Positions 14,752 to 22,643 of a stretch of DNA of 64,000 nt are shown here, in pieces; positions within the stretch are counted from its first letter, which is position 1, and every line of letters starts with the position of its first letter. The notes under the pieces were generated by a model, which was not told where the DNA came from, made no database searches, and saw nothing but the letters and a program-made list of their open reading frames with translations. Made by a program: the position numbers and the translations under genes. This DNA is from Mangrovivirga halotolerans (lineage in GTDB: Bacteria > Bacteroidota > Bacteroidia > Cytophagales > Cyclobacteriaceae), in NCBI RefSeq assembly GCF_026241165.1, contig NZ_JAPFQN010000005.1, positions 1-64,000 on the forward strand, written 5' to 3'.

Positions 14752-16407
14752 TTATAATCCTAATACGTCTGTTCCCTGGTTAAATCTGATATCTACAGGA
14801 ATACCTGCTTCGGTTACTTTGTCTAAAGCATTTTGCAATTCAGGACTTACACTTCCTTTTTCTTCGAAAAGTACTGTAACGCCTTCATAATCACCATCTC
14901 CCTGTAAAGTCAGGATCTTTTCTGATAGTGAATTCATTGCTTTTTGGAAATTATCGAAGTTAACTGAGTATTTACCTGTTTCTTCATCAAATTTAAACGC
15001 ATCCATTTCCTGGAAATAGTTGAACCTGATCATATTCGCCTGGCCATGTGCACTTGAAGCACCAAATCTTACTGATCGGAATATTCCTGCCATAAAAGTA
15101 ACATAGTAGTCCATCAAATCACCTTCTATTTCGCCTTTTTCATGCAGTTTAGTTACCATATATAAACCTAAAATATCTGCTTTACCTTCTTCAAGAGCTG
15201 AACCTTTCTCCTTAAGTGCTGCTCTAACCGTTCCTTTTCCATTAATGGTATTCTTAATACCAAGGCCGTGTGCTACTTCATGAAACATAGTATTCGCAAA
15301 AAATGCATCAAAAGTAATGTGCTTTCTCTGATCTTCACTGACCAGCTCCTCAGAAATTGGCACTAAAATCTTATCAAATTTGGCCTTCATAGCATTTTTA
15401 AGCTGTAAACGCCTCGATCCTTTTTTTAATTGAACACGCTCGTCGTTAGGCAAGTTGATCGCGATAGTTTTACTTCCCGCATTACAATCTCCGGCATAAT
15501 AAATTACATCATAAGCATTAAGCTGAGATGAAGTACCCGGCATTTCTTTTTTATATTCATCAGCTACAGGTAATCCTTCCTGTAACTCAGGTAAAAAAGA
15601 AGCAAACTTTTCTAATCTTTCACTCCATGATTTGTCCTTTATCAAAACATATGCTTCGTGTGCTGAACGGTAATTGTAAAGTTTGTCTTCATAATTCTCA
15701 ATAGGTCCGATAACAACATCAATAGTGTTATTCGTCATGTCCATCCAAGCCATATCCGAATCCAGGTATTCATCATCTAACAGGGCATCAGCTCGCAAAG
15801 TCAGGTATTTTTTAAGTCCTTCTTCTTCAGCTAATTCGGCTGCTTGCCTTAACAGGTCAGCTGCCTTTGTAACTTCTTCTTTAAAAGCAACATGATAGGG
15901 CTCCAGGTATAGCTCTCCGTTTTCGTTCCTTCTGACGAAAGAATACTGACCTTTCTTATTAGGCTCGTCCCATTGCTCAAATTCTTCTTTGGTCATATCT
16001 TCAGGGTAGAACTGAGCACCTGCAGGTTTAGGGCCTACACCTTCCACAAATGGTTTATCGTTGTTTAAGCGTTCCCATGGACCGTAATTAATTTCTGCAT
16101 AGGTTTCTTTGGGTTCATCCAGGCGGGACAATAATTCTTCTTTATTACCATAAGCTTCCTTCCAGAATAGCTTATCCATGATTTGAGATGCCTCAATAAG
16201 TAAAGGAATCATCTTTTTTTGATTTTCACTTAGTTCTGAAAGGTCAGTTGTCAGAGTGACCTTGGCAAAATCATTTACTTTCTTTTGTATCGGATCAACT
16301 GTGGTTGTGTCTGTGGTAATTTCTTCCTGATCTTGATTTTCGGATTGTGACCCACAAGCAAAAAGACCGATGAAAAGTCCTGTATAGAGTAATTTTTTCA
16401 TGTTCAA
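14752..16407 (-). CDS. Dipeptidyl-peptidase-III-like (M49) zinc metallopeptidase lipoprotein
   Basis: A 551-residue protein with signal peptide and lipobox (FACG, Cys18), then an acidic Q/E/D/T linker. The zinc site is visible: HEVAHGLG (His376, Glu377, His380), followed about 30 residues later by EEGKAD, matching the HExxH...EExxAD layout of the M49 family. Classical DPP III has HExxxH; this shorter form is typical of the Bacteroidota relatives. It probably cleaves short peptides at the outer face of the membrane. It is monocistronic, with its own terminator; the TetR gene upstream has its own reading direction on the same strand. Confidence 0.82.
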   Translation of the reverse strand: MNMKKLLYTGLFIGLFACGSQSENQDQEEITTDTTTVDPIQKKVNDFAKVTLTTDLSELSENQKKMIPLLIEASQIMDKLFWKEAYGNKEELLSRLDEPKETYAEINYGPWERLNNDKPFVEGVGPKPAGAQFYPEDMTKEEFEQWDEPNKKGQYSFVRRNENGELYLEPYHVAFKEEVTKAADLLRQAAELAEEEGLKKYLTLRADALLDDEYLDSDMAWMDMTNNTIDVVIGPIENYEDKLYNYRSAHEAYVLIKDKSWSERLEKFASFLPELQEGLPVADEYKKEMPGTSSQLNAYDVIYYAGDCNAGSKTIAINLPNDERVQLKKGSRRLQLKNAMKAKFDKILVPISEELVSEDQRKHITFDAFFANTMFHEVAHGLGIKNTINGKGTVRAALKEKGSALEEGKADILGLYMVTKLHEKGEIEGDLMDYYVTFMAGIFRSVRFGASSAHGQANMIRFNYFQEMDAFKFDEETGKYSVNFDNFQKAMNSLSEKILTLQGDGDYEGVTVLFEEKGSVSPELQNALDKVTEAGIPVDIRFNQGTDVLGL

Positions 16408-16566
16408 TAGGGGTTAAAAAATTTAGTTCTGAAAAATACATTAAAAAAAGTAGTGAATCAATTTTAACAGTAGGTCTTGGTTATATTCGATATAAAATAT
16501 TATACTCAGAAATAGCGGAAGTTAATATTTGTGCAAGGTTTGATTTATTGAAATCATTTACCTTTA

Positions 16567-17181
16567 TCATTTTATGTTTAAGTATTTATTGAAATTTTCG
16601 TTTAGGAATCTTACTCCATTTAAAGAAGATATTCCATACATAAAGTTTTTTATTAATTCAGTATATGCTAGTCCTGAAATGATCTTAGAAGGAGGGAAAA
16701 TCTGAGTGGACAAAGACTTCATTGATAATTCTATAAGATATTTAGCTAAAATATCAGGATTTATATTATCCCTGAAATCCCCCTCAATCTTTCCGTTTTC
16801 TAGCATTTTAATAAACCATTTTTCCAGAACCTCTTGAAAAAACGTATCAATCAATAAATAAATGTCCGGTTCATATTTGATCAGATCATCAGTCATTCCC
16901 GGATACAAATTTTGAACGTGCCTTGTATAAATATAACCTTTAAACTCGAGTAATTTGCTTATTGAGGAGCTGTTTTTTTCTTCAAGCTTTTCTATGAATT
17001 GTTTATCTCTTTCTATTCCTTGTTCAACCATTTTTTTTATTAATATGGTTTTGTTAGGATAGTGTTGATAAAGTGTTTTAGTGGAACACCCTAATTCTCT
17101 GGCTATTCTTTCCATTGGAATAGCTCTGAATCCATAAATAGTAAATAATTCAATAGCCTTAAATAATATTCGGTTTTTCAT
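16567..17181 (-). CDS. TetR/AcrR-family transcriptional regulator
   Basis: A 204-residue protein with the TetR DNA-binding helix-turn-helix at residues 5-50 (ERIARELGCSTKTLYQHY, then PNKTILIKKMVE) and a C-terminal ligand/dimer domain of about 150 residues. Length and layout are typical. The neighbouring minus-strand peptidase gene and the divergent histidine kinase are possible targets, but no operator is obvious. The ligand is unknown. Confidence 0.92.
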   Translation of the reverse strand: MKNRILFKAIELFTIYGFRAIPMERIARELGCSTKTLYQHYPNKTILIKKMVEQGIERDKQFIEKLEEKNSSSISKLLEFKGYIYTRHVQNLYPGMTDDLIKYEPDIYLLIDTFFQEVLEKWFIKMLENGKIEGDFRDNINPDILAKYLIELSMKSLSTQIFPPSKIISGLAYTELIKNFMYGISSLNGVRFLNENFNKYLNIK

Positions 17182-17580
17182 TGGGTTAAAAATAAGGAAA
17201 ATATAATAATTTTTAAATTTTCCTTACTACTTTAGCATTGAGAAAAAGAATTAGCAGGGTAATGTTGATGTTTTATAAAGTAGTGCATTCCAATATAACT
17301 CGTTGTAGTTATTTAGTTTTAATAGTTCGTAATCAACTAATTTTTTATTCTGGTTAGTGATTTTTATATAAATATTCTCCCGAGTTTTGTGGGTTTTGTT
17401 TATCTGTTAAATATAGATTAAAACCCTGGTTGCTTTTGGTGAAAATATATACAGGTCTATTTTTTCAATTAGCAATTTTAATTACAAGAGCCAATTTCAG
17501 TATAATCATCAAATATGAAAATTTAAATAATCTTCAGGCAGGTAAATGCTGCCTATTTTATTGTTATAAAATAATTCAGG
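17182..17580. other. Divergent intergenic region
   Basis: About 400 bp between the TetR gene and the histidine kinase gene. It is AT-rich and must hold both promoters. I see no repeat, RNA gene or clear operator. Confidence 0.5.
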
Positions 17581-18504
17581 ATGAAAATTAAAGGGTACAA
17601 AATATTTATAATTGGTTTGTTAGCTTCATTGATTGTGATAGTTAGCTCTTTATATCTAATTGGGAATCAATTTTTATTAAAAAATGAATTCACCTACCAT
17701 CTTACGAAAGAAATCATCATAATTTCAATGTTTATTTTATTGCTTGGGACATTAACAGTCTGTTGCTGGTTTAAGTCCAGAAAGATTAAAGTAAACGAAG
17801 AAAATGTTATTAGATTGGCGAAAGTAAATGAAGATAAAAACAGATTAATCAATATTTTATCCCATGATATCCGTCAACCAATTAAAACATTTGAAACTAT
17901 TCTAAATGCTGTACAAAAAGGGTATGTAAATAATACTGAGTTTGATAAATATTCAAACTATGTTAAGAATCAACTTATGCCTGTTCAGCTGATGGTTGAT
18001 GAATTATTATTTTGGTCAACAGACCAGCTCAATGGGTTAAAAAGCAACCCTACAGTTATAAATCTTGAAAAAGAAATCAACGAAATATTAATTCAATTAG
18101 AACAAAGTTACATACTAAAAAATATTAAAATATATAAAAATTTTGAAGGAAAAGTTGCTTTTTCGGATCTGAATCATTTTAAAATTATTATCAGAAATAT
18201 AATTCACAATTCAATAAAATATTCACCCCCGGGATCTACAATCCAGCTAGACATAAATGAAAAAACGAATAGCACAACCTTAACCGTTTCAGACCAGGGT
18301 AAAGGAATGTCCGATGATCAGATATTTCAAATTTTAAATCAGGAAATGTCATTGGATAGGGCAGGTACCTTAGGAGAAGAAGGCATGGGCATAGGCCTGA
18401 CATTTTGCGTTCATCTGCTTAGAATGAATAAGGGTAGTATAGAAATTAATAGTGAGATAAATAAAGGAACTACCATTACGATAGATTTTCCTAATAGTCA
18501 CTGA
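17581..18504 (+). CDS. Membrane sensor histidine kinase 1 (orphan)
   Basis: A 307-residue kinase with two membrane segments (about 8-28 and 44-62), a very short extracytoplasmic loop, a DHp helix with the phospho-acceptor in LINILSHDIRQPIK (His95), and a HATPase domain: N box RNIIHNSIKYS, G1 DQGKGMS, G2 GMGIGLTF. No response-regulator gene is adjacent, so the partner must be elsewhere. It is closely related to the kinase at 27328-28572 (same KANED/NRLIN linker and H box style). The tiny sensor loop suggests that it reads a membrane or cytoplasmic signal. Confidence 0.92.
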   Translation: MKIKGYKIFIIGLLASLIVIVSSLYLIGNQFLLKNEFTYHLTKEIIIISMFILLLGTLTVCCWFKSRKIKVNEENVIRLAKVNEDKNRLINILSHDIRQPIKTFETILNAVQKGYVNNTEFDKYSNYVKNQLMPVQLMVDELLFWSTDQLNGLKSNPTVINLEKEINEILIQLEQSYILKNIKIYKNFEGKVAFSDLNHFKIIIRNIIHNSIKYSPPGSTIQLDINEKTNSTTLTVSDQGKGMSDDQIFQILNQEMSLDRAGTLGEEGMGIGLTFCVHLLRMNKGSIEINSEINKGTTITIDFPNSH

Positions 18505-18588
18505 TGGAAAAACCCCTATATCTAATCATGATTTTTGTCATTAATTATTAATGATTTTCTGGTTAAATTTATACTAATCAATACAGTG

Positions 18589-18939
18589 ATGGACGATAAA
18601 CTAAATATCCGTATAGATTTAATCAGAAAGGATACTAAAGAACCTTTAAGAGGAGACGAATTTCGTGTTGAGTTTTACGATGAAGACCTGATCAAAGATG
18701 ATTTCCTGGGTGAAACCAGACTTGATAACTTTGGTCATGCTTCAATAAGTATCTACAATAAGAAGTTCAGATCTTTAGACTCTCCAGCTGAGTCAAAACC
18801 TGATATTTTTTTCAGGGTATTTCAAAATGAAAAAGAAATTTATAAAAGCCCTGTCTTCAAAAATATTCAGGTAAAAGAAGTATCGAACTATTCCGATTCA
18901 GGAGGTTTGGATGTCGACTTGGGTACATTTTTGATCTGA
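18589..18939 (+). CDS. Small beta-rich hypothetical protein
   Basis: I prefer the ATG at 18589 (MDDKLNIRIDLIRKDTKEP, 116 residues) over an upstream TTG at 18535, because protein-like composition starts there. The sequence suggests a transthyretin- or C2-like beta sandwich with alternating strands and acidic loops, but I cannot assign a family. There is no signal peptide. It follows the histidine kinase by 85 bp in the same direction, so the two may be co-transcribed. Confidence 0.65.
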   Translation: MDDKLNIRIDLIRKDTKEPLRGDEFRVEFYDEDLIKDDFLGETRLDNFGHASISIYNKKFRSLDSPAESKPDIFFRVFQNEKEIYKSPVFKNIQVKEVSNYSDSGGLDVDLGTFLI

Positions 18940-19043
18940 TTAAATGCTAATAATCTATATACTTCCGGTCTTATGATTTTCCGGAAGAGGGAGGGTATTT
19001 ATTAAAATCAGAAACTCTCAAATTATAATTAACCAGACTACCC

Positions 19044-20360
19044 ATGTTAACTAATCATAAGAAAGCTGAAGAAATAGTCAATAAAGTCAATAATGAATCT
19101 CATCCGTTGGAATCTGGCAAAGACCTTGACCCATTTATTGAACAAATAGGTGATGCAAAATATGTATTGCTTGGTGAAGCATCTCATGGAACTCATGAAT
19201 ATTATACCTGGCGAACAGCAATCAGTAAGCGATTGATTGAAGAAAAGGGGTTTAATTTTATTGCTGTTGAGGGGGATTGGCCAGATTGCTACAGACTAAA
19301 CCGATATGTAAAAAATTATTCTGATTCTGGGAAAAGTGCATTGGATGTTTTGCGTGGTTTTAACCGATGGCCAACATGGATGTGGGCGAATTGGGAAGTT
19401 GTGGCTTTAGCTGAGTGGCTGGAAAAGCATAATAAAAGGTTAGCGGTTAATAAAAAAGTAGGGTTTTATGGTCTTGATGTTTATAGTCTGGGTGAATCAT
19501 TGGAGGCTATATTAGACTATTTACAACAGGAAGATCCCAAAGCTTATGATACTGCCAGGAAGGCGGCATTTTGTTTTGAACCATTTGGTTATGAAGGCAG
19601 TGACTATGCAAGGCATACCCGACTGGTGCCTGAATCGTGCGAAAACGAAGTAGTTGATTTATTAAAAGAGATTCGGGAAAAGATACCCCAGTATAATACA
19701 GATCACGAAACGGTATTTAGTACCGAACAGAATGCCCATGTAGCGGTAAATGCCGAACATTATTACCGAACAATGGTCTCCGCCGGACCAAAATCATGGA
19801 ACATTCGCGATCATCATATGACCGATACACTTGATAGATTAATGAATTTCCATGGAGAGAATGCGAAAACAATTGTATGGGAACACAATACTCACATTGG
19901 AGATGCACGAGCAACAGATATGGCCAGACATGGATTGATCAACGTTGGTCAGCTGGTAACAGAACGAAATCCTGAAGATGATGTGGTAAAAGTTGGCTTT
20001 GGTTCATACAAGGGTAGTGTGATTGCTGGCCGCGAGTGGGGTGACGTAATGAGGGAAATGAACTTGCCAAAAGGAAAAACAGGTAGTTGGGAAGCTATTC
20101 TTCACCAGTCAGGTGCCAATGACAAACTTTTAATTATGAATGAATGGAAAGGCGATCCACTGTTTGAACAACAGATTGATCACCGGGCAGTGGGTGTGGT
20201 TTATCATCCGGAAAATGAAAGTTATGGAAATTATGTACCCACAATTATTCCATATCGTTATGATGCATTCATTTTTATCGATGAATCCAGGGCTCTTCAT
20301 CCTTTACATATAAAACCAGATGGACATGAAATGCCTGAAACCTATCCTTGGGGAGTATGA
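19044..20360 (+). CDS. Erythromycin-esterase-family protein
   Basis: A 438-residue protein. LLGEASHGTHEYYTWR places Glu45, His48 and Arg57, with Glu76 in AVEGDW. This spacing is the same as that of the known active-site residues of EreB (Glu43, His46, Arg55, Glu74). A later conserved His lies in VWEHNTHIGDA. EreA/EreB open macrolide lactones; most chromosomal relatives, including those near stress genes, have no proven substrate, so resistance should not be assumed. There is no signal peptide, so it is cytosolic. It stands alone between kinase 1 and the DUF2267 gene. Confidence 0.88.
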   Translation: MLTNHKKAEEIVNKVNNESHPLESGKDLDPFIEQIGDAKYVLLGEASHGTHEYYTWRTAISKRLIEEKGFNFIAVEGDWPDCYRLNRYVKNYSDSGKSALDVLRGFNRWPTWMWANWEVVALAEWLEKHNKRLAVNKKVGFYGLDVYSLGESLEAILDYLQQEDPKAYDTARKAAFCFEPFGYEGSDYARHTRLVPESCENEVVDLLKEIREKIPQYNTDHETVFSTEQNAHVAVNAEHYYRTMVSAGPKSWNIRDHHMTDTLDRLMNFHGENAKTIVWEHNTHIGDARATDMARHGLINVGQLVTERNPEDDVVKVGFGSYKGSVIAGREWGDVMREMNLPKGKTGSWEAILHQSGANDKLLIMNEWKGDPLFEQQIDHRAVGVVYHPENESYGNYVPTIIPYRYDAFIFIDESRALHPLHIKPDGHEMPETYPWGV

Positions 20361-20412
20361 TAGAATTTGAAAATAGGATTAAAGAATTTGGTCATTCAAA
20401 TATTATAATTCA

Positions 20413-20862
20413 TTAGTTTTTGTTCGCCAGCTCTCTTCCAAAAAGAGGATACAGATCTTCTGGCATTGTTAATAGGATATCCTTGAATTCACCTGGGGAT
20501 ATATGATTTCTTAAAACTTTAAGGACAGCTTTTACGGCATTTTCACCATCTTTAGCTGTTTGAATGTCATGATGACCGGCAGGGTAATCCTCATAAATCA
20601 CCTTTTTAACAAACTCTTTAACCGTCTTTATGCGTTGAGGTTTGCTGCTGTATTTCCAGCCATCTACATACATAGCTTTTAATACGAAAGGCAGTTGGGC
20701 TATGAGGTGAAACGACTCTTCAACAGTTAATCGATCACGAAGTGCATGCAAAGTAGATCTTAACATGCGGTTTGAGAGATCTGTGTTCTCCGGAAGGCCA
20801 AGTTCCCTGGCTATTTCATGCAATATCTGGTTTCCTTTTGCTGCATATTTATTAAAGTTCAT
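20413..20862 (-). CDS. DUF2267 protein
   Basis: A 149-residue, all-helical protein matching the DUF2267 pattern: LRSTLHALRDRLTVEES, then LPFVLKAMYVDGW near residues 55-70 and a second half with VLKVLRNHISPGE. The family commonly sits beside universal stress proteins and cation ATPases in bacteria that meet low oxygen or stationary phase, as it does here. The biochemical role is not known. Confidence 0.88.
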   Translation of the reverse strand: MNFNKYAAKGNQILHEIARELGLPENTDLSNRMLRSTLHALRDRLTVEESFHLIAQLPFVLKAMYVDGWKYSSKPQRIKTVKEFVKKVIYEDYPAGHHDIQTAKDGENAVKAVLKVLRNHISPGEFKDILLTMPEDLYPLFGRELANKN

Positions 20863-20917
20863 GATTGTGTTTTTTATGGTTATTTATGTTCTCTTGTTTT
20901 TTATTCAAGTCGAAATT

Positions 20918-20952
20918 AAGGCAGGTTTTGCTTTAGTATTTCACCTGCCTTA
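20918..20952 (-). terminator. Possible terminator between Usp and DUF2267 genes
   Basis: AAGGCAGGT pairs with ACCTGCCTT across a 17-base loop. The T run after it is weak (AATTT on the minus strand), so the call is tentative. Confidence 0.45.
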
Positions 20953-21001
20953 ACTAATCATTGCTCTGCTAATTCAGTGTTTTACCATAGGTGTATATCA
21001 T

Positions 21002-21832
21002 TTAATTAATATTCAGACATAATAGTGGTATTTCCAGATGATCAAAGATTTCTTCGATGGTGTTGCCATGGTATAGGCGATGATCATTGTTTTTACCTTT
21101 TGTTTGCATCGCTAACAAATCTCCTTTTTGCTTACTGAAGTTTGCTAAACCGCGTTCGAAATTTTCACAATTGTAAATTTCAAATGATTTCACAAGATCA
21201 CTCCCTTCTTCCTCAAAAGGTTTGATTTTTAACATGATTTCATCAGTACTCAGAAATGTAAATGGAGTATTGATATAAACCATATGTATTTTTGCGCCTA
21301 TTTTCCTGGCAAAATTCAATAGCCACTTAAAGCCCACGAGTGCTTCCTGCTTAAAATTAGAAGCAAAGACTATATTTTTAATTTTATATTTATCTTTTAA
21401 AGTTTTAACTACAAGTACAGGAGTTGAAGCCCTGTGGACTACTTTTTGTGTATTTGAACCAATAAAGAAACCTTTCAGGCCTTTGCATCCATGTGAACCC
21501 ATTACGATAAGGTCTGCACCCTGTTCCGTTGCAAATTTGGAAATATGATGAGCGCCATTATTATAATGGAGAAATGTTTTATTTGTTATACCTGTTTTAT
21601 CTGTGTGATCTGCCAGTTCATCTAATGAAAACCTGGCTTTTCTGACTTTCTTAGTAATATCAGGATATATTTTATCCTGATCTTCATCTTTTAGGTTTAG
21701 CCAGTCAAAAGGAATGCTGGTAGTATGAAGAAACAGAATTGAAGAATCTGTTTTTTTGGCGATTAGCTCAGCCACTTTTATACCTTGTCCTGCACATTCT
21801 GAGAAGTCGGTAGGAGCTACTATCTTTTTCAT
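21002..21832 (-). CDS. Universal stress protein, two UspA domains
   Basis: A 276-residue protein with an N-terminal UspA domain (MKKIVAPTDFSE...) carrying the ATP-binding pattern GADLIVMGSHGCKG...TPVLVVK at about 105-145, and a second, degenerate domain from about 150 that lacks a clear G-x2-G-x9-G motif. This tandem architecture is common in Bacteroidota. It is likely a stress or dormancy ATP-binding protein. Neighbours (DUF2267, ATPase, AI-2E transporter, OsmC) fit a stress island. Confidence 0.92.
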   Translation of the reverse strand: MKKIVAPTDFSECAGQGIKVAELIAKKTDSSILFLHTTSIPFDWLNLKDEDQDKIYPDITKKVRKARFSLDELADHTDKTGITNKTFLHYNNGAHHISKFATEQGADLIVMGSHGCKGLKGFFIGSNTQKVVHRASTPVLVVKTLKDKYKIKNIVFASNFKQEALVGFKWLLNFARKIGAKIHMVYINTPFTFLSTDEIMLKIKPFEEEGSDLVKSFEIYNCENFERGLANFSKQKGDLLAMQTKGKNNDHRLYHGNTIEEIFDHLEIPLLCLNIN

Positions 21833-21850
21833 GATCGTAGATTTAAAAGT

Positions 21851-22190
21851 TTATTTAATAAGTGCGCTGTATCGCCTCCATCTTTAATCAATTTTTCCGC
21901 ATGAATAAATTATGATTCATCGCTGGTAAAATTTAAATATCATCTGGTTCTCGTGTCACTATTGGGATGTAGCGCACCAATTTTTTGTTTTCTTCAAATT
22001 CACCTTCTAAAATTTTCAGGTGATTTTCTACCATCGGTGTCCATATAAAACCCGGATGGACTGAATTTGCTTTGATATAATTGGTAGCATAAATCAAGGC
22101 TTCTGTTTTGATCATTTGAATAGCTATTGTCCGCTCTAAATCAAGATCCCTGACAGTTATTACTGCAATTTTATTTTTTAGCCTTTTCAT
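21851..22190 (-). pseudogene. Short-chain dehydrogenase remnant
   Basis: The frame from ATG 22188 begins KNKIAVIT as in SDR enzymes, but the glycine-rich cofactor loop is altered and the middle of the protein, including the catalytic Ser and the YxxxK Tyr, is missing. It then picks up the typical late segment IKANSVHPGFIWTPM. After REPDDI the frame is lost; in another frame SDES, a stop, then DGGDTA continue the usual SDR end. A large internal deletion, a frameshift and a stop show a decayed gene. Confidence 0.7.
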
Positions 22191-22235
22191 TGTCTTAAAT
22201 TTTATGGGTTTTAGCTGATTAAATGGTGAATACAA

Positions 22236-22643
22236 TTGAAATCGCTTTTAATGAATTTGATCTATTCAGTTAGGTGAGACATGAATATTGATCAGAAGGA
22301 ATTCGATTCTGTATTATCGTATTTAGCTTGAAGGGTAAGACATCTACTTTTTCTCCGGGCTTCGCGAAAATCTTTTTATTTTTTGGTGGGTGTCTTTAAT
22401 GGTACTCTCAGGCTATTTTTCGAATCAGTATCGACATATTGTTAACTTTGATTTTCACCGCCAAAACAAGGTTTTATAAGTCTTATTTTGTAGTAATAAA
22501 GTTATTTCTTTAAATGGGTATTTACTATGACTGGAGTCACATATATTGATGATTTCAATCAATAATTTGAGCTAAATAAGGAATTAACCAGAATCCTCAA
22601 TATTGTTATTTGTAACTCATTTTTTAGTCTGGTTTTCAACCTC
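22236..22643. other. Intergenic region without visible features
   Basis: About 400 bp between the SDR remnant and the ATPase stop. I see no gene, repeat or strong hairpin. Confidence 0.4.

Noticed and set aside
19044-20360. Macrolide resistance gene
   Set aside because: The family and active-site residues fit, but chromosomal members have unknown substrates and there is no mobile or resistance context.
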